This document shows, piece after piece, positions 11,045-22,965 of a stretch of DNA of 64,000 nucleotides (positions within the stretch are counted from its first letter, which is position 1; each line of letters starts with the position of its first letter). The DNA lies in contig JAUIMM010000169.1 in assembly GCA_031769625.1 (NCBI GenBank), positions 11,342,001 through 11,406,000 of the forward strand, written 5' to 3'. Position numbers and translations under genes: made by a program. Origin of the DNA: Taudactylus pleione. Its lineage: Eukaryota; Chordata; Amphibia; Anura; Myobatrachidae. The notes beneath the pieces are model-generated. The model made no database searches, was not told where the DNA came from, and saw only the letters and a program-made list of their open reading frames with translations.

Positions 11045-12372
11045 ATGGCAAGTCTTAGCACAGCAACAAGACACAAGGTATATATACTGCATCAGCAAGG
11101 TCTCTCCCAGGATTTCAAAGCAGACTAGGGTTTCAAGATGTGCTGTTCAAGCTCTTTTGAAAAAGCACAAAGAAATGGGCAACATTGGAGTACCGTAGAC
11201 GCAGTATTTGGCCAAGGAAACTTAGGGTGGGTATACACCTGAACGATCGGCATTTATGCCAATGTTCAGGCCGATTTGCCTTCACCCTGGACATCGCATG
11301 ATTGCCAGTACACACTACACGATTTAATGAACGACGGAACGATCACTTGTTCCCTCCTTCATTAATATGTATGGCGCCGCATGCAATATTGTGTGATTGG
11401 CCATGCAGCACGGCCTATCACACTATCGCATGCAACTGCGGGAGTGCACAAATCAGGCATACACACTGCACGATATGTCAGATTTGTCGTTCCAATTTGA
11501 CTAAATTGGCCAACTCGAGCCTAGATCGTGCAGGTGTGTACCCAGCCTAAGTGTATCAGATGAAAGACACATCATGCTTACTTCCTTTCTAAATTGGAAG
11601 ATGACCAGTAGTGCCATAAAGCTCAGAACTGGCAGAAACCAGTGGGACCCAGGTACACCCATCTACTGTTCGGAGAAGTCTGACCAGAAGGGGTCTTCAT
11701 GGAAGAATTGCGGTCAAAAAGCCATACCTTCAACGTGGAAACAAGGCAAAGCGACTCAACTATGCACAAAAACATAGCTAGGGTGCAGAATAATGAGTAG
11801 TCAAAATATTTGTCTGTAACAGAAGGCAGTTTGTTTGTTGAAGGGCTGGAGAGCGGCACAATAATGAGTGTCTGCAGGCAACAGTGAAGCATGTTGGAGG
11901 TTCCTTGCAAGTGTGGGGCTGCATTTCAGCAAATGGAGTTGGGGATTTGGTCAGGATTAATGGTGTCCTCAATGCTGAGCTATACAAGCAGGTACTTATC
12001 CATCATGCAATACCATCAGGGAGACGTCCGATTGGCTCCAAATTTACTCATCAGCAGGACAACAACCCCAAGCATACAGCCAATGTCATTAAGAACTATA
12101 TTCAGCGTAAGGAAGAACAAGGAGTCCTGGAAGTGATGATATGGCCCCCACAGAACCCTCATTTCAACATCATCCAGTCTGTCTGGGATTACATTAAGAG
12201 ACAGAAGGATTTGAGCAAGCCTACATCCACAGGAGATCTGTGGTTAGTTCTCCAAGATGTTTGGAACAACCTCCCTGCTGAGTTCCTTCAAAAACTGTGT
12301 GCAAGTGTACCTAGAAGAATTGATGCTGTTTTGAACACAAAGGTGGTCACACCAAATATTGATTTGATTTAG
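11045..12372 (+). pseudogene. Tc1/mariner transposase, broken (DD38E type)
   Basis: A cut-and-paste transposase remnant. ATG 11045 leads into MASLSTATRHKVYILHQQ, with a likely missing base in the original, and meets a stop at 11126-11128. A MITE interrupts it at 11225-11547. After that the phrase SDERHIMLTSFLNWKM resumes in another frame. The last 160 codons (11884-12372) are open. The second Asp of the triad is in QQDNNPKH (12058-12060). The expected Glu is a Gln (cag, 12175-12177), and the first Asp region reads NE-stop near 11795. The protein is therefore dead by stop, frameshift and loss of catalytic residues. Confidence 0.88.
11225..11547. mobile_element. GGGTGGGTATACACCTG-type MITE inside the transposase
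   Basis: The ends gggtgggtatacacctgaac and the inverse of ggctgggtacacacctgcac are flanked by TA (11223-11224 and 11548-11549). The interior has fold-back words such as gtgattggccatgcagc. A reversed, end-eroded relative is at 22655-22965. Confidence 0.78.
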
Positions 12373-12488
12373 ATTTATCTTCTGTTCATTCACTTGACAT
12401 TTTGTTAATTGATAAAAATAAACTATTAACACTTCTATTTTTTAAAGCATTCTTACTTTGATTCAGTTTTCCCACACCTGCATAAATT

Positions 12489-12556
12489 TAGCACAGTACT
12501 GTATATATACATAAATACAGGTTAGCACAGTACTGTATATATACATAAATACAGGT
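12489..12556. repeat. 34-bp tandem duplication at the transposon end
   Basis: Two identical 34-bp units beginning tagcacagtactgtatatat. The first unit contains the last bases of the 10632-12501 transposon, so the terminus was duplicated after insertion. Confidence 0.9.
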
Positions 12557-13465
12557 TAGCACATTTCCATGTTACACAAAACATTTATGTAAATATAAAA
12601 CAAGCTGTTAAGTCTGGCAGATTTTCTAGCTCAATGAAAACACACACTAGGGAGCAGTAATGATTTTAGTGGTAGATCAATACACATTATCTATGCTTTG
12701 TCTCAAATAAATATTATTAAAATTCAATGCATATCAATGCAAAGTTCTTAATCTTTTTCTGTAAAGAGGCTTAGAATTTAGGAACATAAATGCATGGCAG
12801 GTTTTACAGCACTAGGCCACATTTAAATAAAATAAAATCAAAATACTGAAATGAGAGTAAAGTTTGTGGGTACAATAATGGTCCCTGATTTGTAAGTACA
12901 GTTCTGGATTTTGAAGATTTGTCCTTATTTCTCTATACTGCCCAGTTGTGTAGCACTATCTCCCATATTTTTGCTGCTTACTTATCTCACAGGCAAAAGA
13001 GTGAACTTGTCTTTGGAGTTCTGACCTGTTGTCTTTATTACACGTGAGACCACTGGTTAGGGAATCCGCAGAGTCCAACCTGCTCATGGGGATCCAGAGA
13101 TCCGTCTCCGGTGTGGTGATACTGTAACCATAGGTTAGAGCTGAACACACTACCCTCAGATGATAGCTTGATAAATTTACTTTACTTAAGTGGAAGAGAT
13201 TAGAGGCAATGAGCAGGACAATATCTAGGATACCAGGGAAGCCAAAGATATCTATCCTGTCACTGTTATTCTTTGAAGTGGTGATGGAATTAAGGAGTTT
13301 TTGGGAAGGGGTATTTAAGAAATTGTAGTACTTTATATAGACTCATACATACTTTCATTAGCAGCGGGAAAATAGAACATAATGACCACACCAAAACCAT
13401 GTCCTGATATGCCGAAACCATCAGGGCTGTCACAGGAAAACCAAATGCATTAGCAGGTATACAGA
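12557..13465. other. Unassigned AT-rich sequence
   Basis: No gene, repeat or structured element that I can define. It lacks long inverted repeats and reads as ordinary intergenic or intronic DNA. Confidence 0.4.
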
Positions 13466-13470
13466 TCATA

Positions 13471-13720
13471 CTTGCCGACATTCAGCTCCCTCCTTCCGGG
13501 AGGGAGCTGAATGTCAGCTAACAGCTGGGGGCGTGGCCGGACGGTAGTGGCATTTTGGGGACAGAGCCGGGGGTGTAACCATGTCGTCACAGCCCCACCC
13601 CCTTTTCACAATCCCGGAATAAACAGCGTTGTAAAGCAGGGGGCGGGGTCACGATGACGCAACAGCGCGAATCGTGTCACCGGGCTCCCCCGCTGCGGAG
13701 ATTTGTCTATTTACTCTGGG
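13471..13720. mobile_element. CTTGCCKAC-type MITE, right end missing
   Basis: It starts ta-cttgccgacattcagctc, followed by the gagggagctgaatg hairpin and the conserved gcgggggc and cacgatgacgc block. No gtaggcaag end follows; the sequence changes near 13720, so the copy is truncated. Confidence 0.7.
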
Positions 13721-13829
13721 GGTCTTCTGAAAAATGCTGTGCGAATGCTGAAAAAGTGTGGAAATTGGGGGCATGTCAACATGACACACCACCATTTCTC
13801 ATCACTCCAGGAACATTCCTTTCCATATG

Positions 13830-14465
13830 CACCTTAATGCCCCCAGTAGCAGTGGCCATTATGTTGTCCCCCAGTAGTGGTCCCCTCTATACAGTGCCCC
13901 AGTGGTGGTCACCCTTATGCAGTGCCCCTTATACAGTGGCCCCAGTATGGTCCCCTCTAAGCAGTGCCCCCAGGGGCGGTCACCCCTATACAGTGCCACC
14001 AGTAGTGCCCCTTATACAGTGACCCCAGTAGTAGTGACCCTTATGCAATGTCCCAGTAGCAGTGCCCATTATGTAGTCCACCAGTAGTGGTCACCCTTCT
14101 ACAGTGCCCCCAGTGGTGGTCCCCTCTATGCAGTGCCCCCCCTAAACAGTACCCCCAGTAGTGCCTCTAATACAGAGCCACAGTAGTGCCCCTCATACAG
14201 TGTGCCCAGTAGTGGTTCCCCCTATGCAGTGTCCCCAGTAGTGGTCCCCATAATGCAGCGCCTCCAGGAGTGGTCCCCATAATGCAGTGCCGCCAGTAGT
14301 CGCACCCCTATGCAGTGCTCTTTATACAGTGCCCCCAGTAGTGGTCCCCTCTATATAGTGCCCACCAGTAGTGGTCCCCCCTATGCAGTACTCCCAGTAG
14401 TAGTCCCCATTATGCAGAGCCAATTATACAGTGCCCCCAGTAGTGGTCCCCATTATGTAGTGCCA
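13830..14465. repeat. Minisatellite array built on AGTAGTGGTCCCC
   Basis: About 18 degenerate units of roughly 30-36 bp. Each contains agtgcccccagtagtggtcc or variants, alternating with ttatgcagtgcc. The array is followed by an acttacctgagtccccgctc block that also follows the array ending near 58090, so both arrays belong to one repeat family. The frames across it are low-complexity artefacts. Confidence 0.88.
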
Positions 14466-15955
14466 CTTACATATACACAGAAAACAAAAAACAACACTTA
14501 CCTGAGTCCCCGCTCCTGCGCCCTCCACTCCTCCGTCCTCCCAGCCCACTCAGCACTATGGGACAGACATCATGACATCTCTCCCTTCACCCACTGCGGG
14601 AGCCGGAAGGCGGAGCTCATGAGTGAGAGCCAAACCCGGCCATGGGTGCAGCAGCCAATAAGAGTCTGTCTCATTATCTACTAAAACAAACACAAGCTGC
14701 CACGTAGTATGAGTGTACTACCCGGCACTCACTGTGGTCCACACTACACCAACTGAAATGGACCTGGACCCCCCCGGACCAACGGTGACCAGAGCATGAG
14801 CCCTGGCCGACCCCCCCCCCAGTTACGCCACTGCCTGCAAGTCCCCTTCTGTGTCTCCACCAGTCCCCCCCCCCACTTTGTACGACTTTTGTCTCCATCC
14901 CCAGCCACGCCCCACAATTACCTTCTGCTTGTTGCTCTTACTCCTCACATGACACGGCTCCTCTCTTTCAGCGGCGTGCCGGGTATCCCCAAAAACAAAA
15001 CCCTTTATTGCTCAGCGCTGGCTGTATAAGTAGATGGTGGCGGCCCAGCAGTGAGCCCTCCTCTCTGTCCGGGCCCGGGACTTCAGTCCTGGCATTCCTC
15101 CCCTGATGGCAGCTGTGGGACACACCATTGGTAACAAGTGTCAAAAAAAATAAAAAAAAAATTTAGGACTGAGGTTTCTGCCTCAAAAAGGGGACAATCT
15201 AAATGGTGTTTTGCAGGAGCAATGTAACAAGTGCTATGTTTGGAACACAGACAGGGTTGGTGTCATGAACTATCTCATCACACACTCTTACCTTCTGTGA
15301 AGGGGGGTGGGGAGGATAAAATTCTGCTCTTAGGTCACATATTATAGCCCACTCCCTGAATATCACCCAAATGGAGAAGAAAACTGTTGGATGAGAAGAG
15401 CTCTGCGCTGCCTCCATCATTTAGTGAGAGATGGCTTTCTCCAGCAGGGCTGCTAATAAGGGGGCACTGCTGGGACTGGAGTCCTGGGCCTGGAGAGAGA
15501 GGGGGGCCTGGATGGCAGCAGTGCAAAATGCGCTGGCAGCCATCGAGAAACTGCGCCAGCGGAATTTCAAATATGGCGCCAGCCGTGAGCCAGAGTTTGT
15601 GGAATGGCAGCCAATCAGGAGCGAGCACTCCTGATTGGCTGCTGTTCCGCGAGCTCTGAATGGCGCCAGCGCCATATTAAAAAAAAAAACCTGGTAAGAT
15701 CCTTCACTGTGACCCCCTAATCCAGCCAGCTTTCCCTGTCCTGTCCCCTCCTAGTCCAACCAGCCTTCCCTGCCTTGTGCCCCCCAATCCAGGCTTTCCA
15801 ACCCTGTGCCCCCAACATATCCAGCCTTCCCTGCCCTGTGTTCCCCCATTAAGGTTCGGCATTCCCTGCCCTGTATTTTATGTGGATCCGGCTATTTCAG
15901 TGTATTTTATGTGGTGATTGTCTTATGCACAATCTTATCAGGGGCGGCTCCAGGT
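14466..15955. other. GC-rich repeat-derived stretch
   Basis: It contains the tail of the array-bearing element (cacttacctgagtccccgct and catgacatctctccc). Near 15060-15112 there is an inverted match to the left end of the 6675 hAT element (gggcccgggacttcagtcc and ctgatggcagctg). Around 15604-15647 there is a cagccaatcaggagcg fold-back. I see no gene. Confidence 0.45.
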
Positions 15956-15959
15956 GGAG

Positions 15960-16435
15960 TAATCTAATCCCGACAGTGGAAGCCCGACAGGGGTGAAGAT
16001 CCCGATCGCTAATTGAGGTAAGTACCGCTAACCTAACCCCCTACCCTAACTCTCCTTAGGGGTGCCTAACCCTAACCACCACCCTAGTGCCTAAACCTAC
16101 CCTTCCCCTAGCCTAAACCTAAGTCTCCCGGGGGGGTGCCTAACCCTAACCCCTCCTTCCCCTAGCCTAAACCTAACCCTCCTGGGGGGGGGGCCTAACC
16201 CTAAGTCCCTCCGGGAGCAGTAAAACCTAACCCTCCCCACCCTGCGGCTATCCATGCCCAGCGCCCAGCTTACCTTCGTTCGGTATGCTGGGCGTCAGGC
16301 TCCAAGCGTAGGTCTAATGACAGGCGTCGGGATTCCGACACCTGTCATTAGTACCATGCTGGGATTTGACAGTCGGGAAGCCGGCGGTCAGCATTTCGGC
16401 CGTCGGCTTCCTGACTGCATCCCCCCCAAGCCACC
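15960..16435. mobile_element. MITE with telomere-like tract (copy 2)
   Basis: Tracts of ctaaccctaacc and gcctaaacctaaccctcc at about 16025-16235 are followed by a gacaggcgtcgggattccga hairpin and a gccggcggtcagcatttcgg segment. The same order appears at 36860-37345. Confidence 0.6.
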
Positions 16436-17455
16436 TCACTGCACATTCAGCTTCACCGTCACTGCTGCTCTCTGCTTAGCAAAGCAGAGTTGCGGCGGTG
16501 CCTGCCCCCAACCTCCCGATCACCTGCAGGACACTTCGGCCAGCAGGTGGAACAGCGGGACTGTGCCCAAACAATGGTACTGTCCCGATGAAATCCGGTC
16601 AGTTTGGAGGACTACACTTCTATGGGGTGGCGTCCCTGTTCGACAGCACTGGTTGAACACCCCTAGGGCCGGCCAGGAATTTTATGCTTATGCTTGCTGA
16701 ATTTCCTGTTCTCTAGGCCTTTTTAACGATTATGCTTCACATCTCTGCAGTGTTTAGTTGTGCTGTATAAAAAAAAAAAACAATGGTTTGTTTTTCATTT
16801 TGATCAGATAAAATTTACTTTGAGACCATTGCTATTTCATAGTACATTCCACTATGCCGGATTGCCTTCTGTGACCTAAAACTGGTTCCACAGTACAACA
16901 TTCCACTTCTCTTTCTCAGGGTCTCAAACTAGTTCTACTGCATGATCACGCCATTTCTTGCTTACATTTATAAAAAACCAGGTGTACAACAAAACTGCAG
17001 TTTAAACGTCATTTTCATTAATAGAAGTAAAGTATGTCCTAATTTACATGCAGTTAACAAATCTTGGACATGCAATCTACACAAGGGCACTGTAATTTTA
17101 TCAACCACTGTCAACAGAAAAATACTATTTGTGTTACAATAGTAGTACTGTTATTGGGAAGATAAAAAAAATAAAAAATGTTTGATTGAAGTTCCATCAT
17201 TTAAATATTCTGTTTCGTGTTTGTGCATACAATGACATACCAAGGGCACAATTAAAGGGGATCTTTAGAAAGAGGCAGCTTAGGTTCAGGGAGGCCTATT
17301 TATTAAAGACCAGCCATAACCATGATTTTGTATCACTGCAATTCATCAATAGAATCAATCCAAGGTAGAGGACTGATACTAGTTCAGAGTAATAATAAGT
17401 GTTAACTTCGGGCCCTGTCAATTTGTGCTTGCACTGTAGAATTGTAAGCACCAAC
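16436..17455. other. Unassigned sequence
   Basis: I see no gene. The sequence is mixed composition up to 16690 and AT-rich after that, with no clear mobile element ends. Confidence 0.35.
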
Positions 17456-17458
17456 TTA

Positions 17459-17640
17459 AGGGTCAATCCAATTGCATGAGATATACTCGCGGGTGTGAGT
17501 CATTGAGGCAATGGCCGTACCTTATGGCAGCCCGAATTCGCCTGATTTTGTTTGAGCGAGCCACAAGGGGTGCGAGATGCGGTGCCCTTGCTGGTGTTTA
17601 AATGCACATCGCACGCGTCGCAAGTAATTGGATTGAGCCC
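17459..17640. mobile_element. 182-bp MITE, TSD TTA
   Basis: Inverted ends aagggtcaatccaattgc and gtaattggattgagccc are flanked by TTA (17456-17458 and 17641-17643). The TTA duplication is typical of PIF/Harbinger insertion. Confidence 0.82.
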
Positions 17641-17825
17641 TTAGGCTTTCAGTTCTGCAAGTCAAAAAGATTTGCCAAAGCCCTCATGCCTCTAGGCCCC
17701 ATAGAAGCCTTATGAACAGCCTGGGCTATTGTTATGCTTGTGCACCAAACATTTCACAGTATGGATAAAGAGTACTGCTCTGGCTGGAGGCACCATGCTG
17801 AAAAACAAAACAGTATTCCAGAGAT

Positions 17826-17985
17826 TCTCAAATTCATCATTACAGTCCAGGCTTTAAAGGTATCCATGCTTGAGCACAGTTGTACTAATTAGTACCTCAG
17901 TCAATTTAATTTAACCATCTGGACTCAATGATAGATATCCTTAAAACCTGGACCGTAATGGCGAAGTTTCAGAAACTCTGCAGTA
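17826..17985. mobile_element. Diverged TCCTCAAGG-type MITE
   Basis: An old fold-back with arms including ggtatccatgcttgagcaca and gatatccttaaaacctg. It matches in layout the copy at 19395-19572 but is more eroded. Confidence 0.6.
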
Positions 17986-19394
17986 TTCAAAGCAGGCACA
18001 AAGTCCTGCACTATCCAGTTGAGCAAAGTGCTAGGCTTTCAGCGGTTTATTTGAGACTCCTTGCATTTTGGCCCAGAAAAATAGAATTTCACGATATATC
18101 ACGGCCATTTATAAAGATACACAATGCTGGAACAGCAGCTTTAATAAGAGCCCGTCTTGGTTAACAGGAATATGGTTAACAGAGAATAGTAAAGCGATAG
18201 CATAACTTAGATAACTTTGCATGCAACATCTTCAGAGCTCAATCTCTCTGAAGTTGTGGGATGAGTGTTCCCCATTCACTCCTGTATGTTAGCATATATT
18301 TATTGGAGCGCTATGAACACTGGTGCTTTTCTATCTGGAATGCTTTCACATTGAAACCACTTGTCTGACACAGCAACATGATGATGGTACCAGCAAGTAG
18401 GGAGAGAATCGCAGTGAGACTTGCACAGTGCTGACTTGTTCAGCTATTATACAGCTAGGAATAGGCGATCTAGTGTATCAGGCAGGTGAATGGAGCTTTG
18501 ATTTGTGGAATTAAAATGTGCAGATTAGTAACCTGGTCCTTTCAGTGTGGGAGAAAAAAACATAAGGACCAATCCGTCATACTAGTCTTCTGCTGCCACA
18601 ATGACCCAACACTATTTGTCTCAAAATAAGAGCTCTACGCTCAGTAAAAATGTAGATAAAATAACAATTTCACCTACTTAAAAGAAAGAAAAAAGATGCT
18701 CAATAAAGTTATAGCTAAAAAAAAAAAAAAAAATGGGGGGTGGGAAGTAGTAACTCACTACAATCTCCCCTACAGGCTACAGGGGTCCTACTAATATGTG
18801 CACCTGTTTGCCTTTTTTTTGCAGCTAATACCAAGCATTGCTTCATAATTATCTGTCCACTAGATGGCACTGTTCTGTAGCCACCTATATATTTACATAT
18901 TGCATATTATGCTAAAATAACTTCAAAATTAAATATTCACAGACATCAACAAAATTATCCCAGTCAGTGGCCAGATGACTATAAAACAACAGTTGGTGGC
19001 ATTGGGCCAATTCTATTGTCGCAAACGTACTAAATGTGCAGTTTGTACATTCCACCAACAGCACAAAACAGTATGTGCATGGGGAGAATAATAATAATAG
19101 ATAAATGTTGCAACTTAAAAAAAAAAAGAAAAAAACCCCACAGAAGCAACACAAACAGTAAGAGGAAAGTAGCAAATATACAGTTTTTTTAAACACAATA
19201 TTCAATATAAAACATACACAGAAGTACAGAAGCAGGGTACTTTTTTTTTTTTTTTTTTAAATGCATTGGTCAAACAAATATTTTCCACCCCTTAATCACA
19301 ACAATCTAAAATAATTATTATGCCACACATGTCATACCCACTTTACATATTATGTTTAGACTGTCTACTTATTGGCCCATTGGTTCTGAATAAG
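17986..19394. other. Unassigned AT-rich sequence
   Basis: No gene that I can support. The stretch has homopolymer tracts (poly-A near 18718 and poly-T near 19240) and no definable mobile elements. Confidence 0.35.
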
Positions 19395-19572
19395 AGTGTT
19401 TCCTAACCTCAGTCCTCAAGGCACACTAACAGGTCAAGTTTTAAGGATATTCATGTCAAGCACAGATGCTTAAATCAAAATAAATGAGGTACTAATTACA
19501 TCACCTGTGTTCAAGTATGGCTAACCTTAAAACCTGAACTGTTATTGTGCCTAGAGGACCAAAGTTGGAAAA
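19395..19572. mobile_element. hAT-like MITE with AGTGTTTCCTAACCTCAGTC ends
   Basis: A fold-back of 178 bp from agtgtttcctaacctcagtc to ttggaaaacactg, with inner arms cctcaaggcacactaacagg and cctgaactgttattgtgcct. Elements of this design are widespread in vertebrates. The flanking 8-bp duplication is not clear. Confidence 0.65.
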
Positions 19573-20534
19573 CACTGGGATAACACAACAGCGCCAGCAT
19601 CATTTCCATCTGGGATTTCTTCCAGGGGACAAAAAGTCCATTTCACAACTGAATGAATTAGACACTGTAGAGAGGGATGGAATGATTAACAGGTGAACTT
19701 TGAATTAACCAAGCCCAGGGAAAAGAGAGTTGTCATTTATGTAACAAGCAAATAATTAAAGAGAAAGTAGACAGTGATTCTAAACTGGGGTTAGTTTCCC
19801 TTAATAAAACATATGGCCAAAGTATTAGGGTACGCATAGACGGTTTTCAATCTTTTGTATGAGACTCCGATATCCCTATTACAGGTAGGACCAAATGTTT
19901 AACAACTATTATTGTGCTTTGTAATATTATAAAATCAGGAAGACCTATAAACAAAGAATACAATGCAACACAACCTTTCATTTTTAGTTATTTGTATAAT
20001 AATAATAATAATAATAATATCACAGAGACATTCACGTTCCCAATAATGACATGCAATGGTGAAATACTACAGTACGTTATTCTGGGTAATTGCATTGTGT
20101 TATCTATACTGGAATAAAGTACAGCATGTGATAACTGTAATGCACAGCATATTACCCCCTCCTCAGCTAGTTCCCTGTACAAAGCTCATTTTATACATAA
20201 GCATTCCAGGAATCTTGGCTAACATGGAATATTGGTACTGTGTGACCGGCAGCATATACAGCCAGTCCTCTTTATGTTTAGTAATAACGTCACACAATTA
20301 AACCATCTAGCTGAAATTACCAAAGTAACCCCATAGTGGAAACAGAAAGTGAGCATTCAGTAAGAGTAATTAGTCGTAGTATTACAAGCTGCATAATTCA
20401 GTAGCAGCTGCTGGTTGTATGAATAGGAAGCAGGTCATAAAGTAACACACGACAAAGCATTTTGCACAGCCATCCAGGAAAGGTACTCACTGGTACTGCA
20501 TTGCTTCATCCTATCATATGCATCTCAAGTGACA
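19573..20534. other. Unassigned AT-rich sequence
   Basis: No recognised gene. It contains an (ATA)n run at about 19998-20020. Confidence 0.35.
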
Positions 20535-20767
20535 TCTGACGTGATCCTTATAATATAAATACATCAGCCCGAAAGTCCTACTTTCAGCTGCAGGGTGAGC
20601 GGCTCAAGCACAAACAGCATGTCAGCTGCAGCCTGGGAGGGAGGTGCTGGGGATGAGGGAGTGTCAGCCAGTGACCAGCTCGTATTCACCCCAATGCTGT
20701 GACAGGCTGCAACCATTCCTCTGCTCATCTTTCATAGACAGCAATAGCAGCAAAGGTGACGGGCTAG
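20535..20767 (+). promoter_or_regulatory. Possible core promoter and first exon
   Basis: A CRE-like tgacgtga (about 20538) is followed by tataatataaata (about 20551-20563). After a suitable spacing come tcctactttcagctgcaggg and a GC-rich leader. An ATG at 20653 opens a frame that stays open to ctag|gtaagagc, where a consensus-like splice donor follows 20767. The region has no MITE features. This is an inference from motif order only; I do not recognise the peptide. Confidence 0.25.
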
Positions 20768-21182
20768 GTAAGAGCTATGTAATACATATGGAATGGAAAT
20801 GCAGAAGTATGCTTCCACTTGCCATAAATATAATTAACAAAAACTATAGAAACATTACTTAAAATGATGATGATGATGATAATAATAATAAATTAGCATT
20901 TATTACAAATCACCTGCATGTAATGTAGTACTCTGGGTTAAAAGGACCACAAAGTACCAACTCCTGCAATAAAATAAAATAGAAGTTGGCCCCAGCAAGA
21001 TGAGCTTACAATCATAATACAATTTAATTTAATATTTTTTAAAAGATGGCTGTTTCCCTAATGTCGGAAATACCTACAGTATTATGCTGGCCTGCTGTGT
21101 CTATTAAATAGAAAAGTACTGTCCCGCCACTATTGGAAAGTTGTGATGTCCCCTTCCCTGCTGCTCTGCAAAGCATTAAATC
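20768..21182. other. Unassigned sequence with trinucleotide run
   Basis: A (GAT)n/(ATA)n run lies at about 20863-20891. No gene is recognised. Confidence 0.4.
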
Positions 21183-21185
21183 ATA

Positions 21186-21480
21186 CTTGCCTACACCCCC
21201 GGAACAGCCGGGAGGCTCCCCAAAACCGGCCGCCCGAAAAGACATACAAGTATCTCGCAGTGCCCCCCTTTTGCTCAGAGCCTTCAACTTCCCAGAGTAA
21301 AGTGGGCAGGCCAGGCGGCTGAAGATGCATTTCGTGATGAATCGCATAATCGTAGCTATGTCCGCGCTTTGCAATGGCATTAATATTGGCATTGTATAGT
21401 GGGGGCATTGCCACAATGACGCAATCATGGCGGCACTCCCCCCTTCCCCACAACACCCGCCTATGCCGCATCACACCCCC
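21186..21480. mobile_element. CTTGCCKAC-type MITE, eroded
   Basis: It begins ta-cttgcctacacccccgga and contains the diagnostic ggcattgtatagtggggg and cacaatgacgcaatcatgg segments. The distal gtaggcaag end is not found. Confidence 0.6.
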
Positions 21481-21649
21481 TCACTTTCCCCCGCTGTAAC
21501 GGTGGAGGCAGCCAGAATGGGTGGATAACGCCAGCTTAGTTATTCAGAGCATTAAGCATGTCCCAGGGGCATGATATCCCTTTTCATAATCTGTCCCAAT
21601 TTGAAGAGCTTTGAAGTTTGGGGGGTTGCTGAAAAAGGGAAAAGACATC

Positions 21650-22034
21650 CAGGGTGGTGACAGGGGTTGGTCTCTGGAAACGGGAGAGTAGTGGTGCGAA
21701 CGCAGGCGTGCCTGAGCGTCTTAACACCGTTTCAGAGGCATGCATAATTAAGACGCAGCGTCATAGTACACGTCACTAGGCTGATTTTTACTATGAAGCT
21801 TTCGCAGTGCTTGCGGTAGGGTATGGTCAACCACAAGTGTTGCGTATGGGTCCGATGGTACCGATGGTTGCATACACTCACTGGAGATGATGTGCGCAAG
21901 GGGGCATCTTAAGACAGGCTGGTAGGTGTCTGCATACACAGCACGATCGCACGCCAAGACATAGTGGGCTGCTAATGTCTTATTGTGCGATCGCGTATTT
22001 GCATACTTTCTCTGCATGTTAACGAATCGAGCCC
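21650..22034. mobile_element. GGGCCTGATTCAG-family MITE, 5'-truncated
   Basis: It has the family interior (gggtggtgacagggg, gcgaacgcaggcgtgcct, gcataatta, a gtacacgtca block) and ends acgaatcgagccc. The left half is missing. Its right end directly abuts the TGA duplication of the next family member at 22038. Confidence 0.7.
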
Positions 22035-22037
22035 TGA

Positions 22038-22580
22038 GGTCCTAATCAGCAAGGAACGCAGTTGCTAATACACATGCAATCAGTCGATTGTGGAGTACTG
22101 CGCATGCGTATGCATCACAGTGCACGTTCGTGAACTAGCAATTGTGATCCGAACTGCGTTTGCAGAGGGTACGCAGACACGGCGCACAATAATTGACAGG
22201 AATTGCAATTTGTGGGTGGTGACGGGGGGGTGGTCGTGTGATCGCAGGCGTGCCAGTGAGTTGCAATGCCTTTGCATGGGTGTGCATAAATTATCCACTT
22301 CATGGCCATTCACAGCCTGAGGCATCATAGCGTGCACTGAAGTTAGCAGTTACTGAGTAAGGTCTGACCTGTCTTAACTGTGCATATGGGTCCGATGTTA
22401 CTCGATGGTACGATTAATTAGCTATGTTGCCAAAGTATACGGATGTGAGTAAGGGGAAGTTGGCGTCCTTATGTTAGGCTGTGATCCAATGTGATTGCAA
22501 ACATTTGCATTTCACCGCTAATATTAGCAACTGCATAGCATACGTATTAGCAGAATAGCGATCCTTGCTGAATCAGGCCC
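22038..22580. mobile_element. GGGCCTGATTCAG-family MITE, subfamily C (543 bp)
   Basis: The ends ggtcctaatcagcaaggaac and gatccttgctgaatcaggccc are flanked by TGA (22035-22037 and 22581-22583). Subfamily C is marked by cagcaaggatcgcagttgct directly inside the TIR. Confidence 0.82.
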
Positions 22581-22654
22581 TGAGTTCTATAGGGAACAGG
22601 GAAATAAGATGAGCAGCAGCATTTAAGATGGATTGAAATGGGGAGAGGTTGCAA

Positions 22655-22965
22655 TTGTCACCTGAACGATATCGGCCCGATTTGGCCGATTTAGCCAAAT
22701 CAGAATGATTAATCGGCCATATCGAGCAGTGTGTATGCCCGATGTGCATGCTCCCGTGGTCGCATGTGTTATCGTATGATTGGCTGTTGTGCACAGCCTA
22801 TCACAATATATCGCATGCGGTGCCATACATATTAATGAAGGACAGAACAAGTCATCGTTCCTTCGTTCATTAAATCGTTCAGTGTGTACCGGCAATCATG
22901 CCATGTCCAGGGTGAAGGCAAATCGCCCTGAACATCAGCACAATTGACTGTTGTTTAGGTGTCAA
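22655..22965. mobile_element. Reversed relative of the 11225 MITE
   Basis: It carries the inverse of the 11275-11450 segment (gttcattaaatcgttcagtg, gaaggcaaatcgcc). The terminal GGGTGGGTATACACC words are eroded, so the ends are approximate. Confidence 0.6.

Larger units (their letters stand above)
10632..12501 (+). mobile_element. Tc1/mariner-type transposon, DD38E spacing, split by a MITE
   Basis: Flanked by TA at 10630-10631 and 12502-12503. The inverted ends are long, about 200 bp, and reach from the termini into the last codons of the transposase (the ggtgtgaccaccc segment near 10780 versus ggtggtcacacc near 12343). A MITE of 323 bp (11225-11547) lies in the coding region. The D-to-E spacing matches the group described as DD38E/Incomer, which is an inference from that one measurement. 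Confidence 0.85.

Noticed and set aside
13830..14465. Regularly repeated units, CRISPR-like at first glance
   Set aside because: The units are degenerate and tandem without unique spacers, and the context is a vertebrate repeat. It is a minisatellite.
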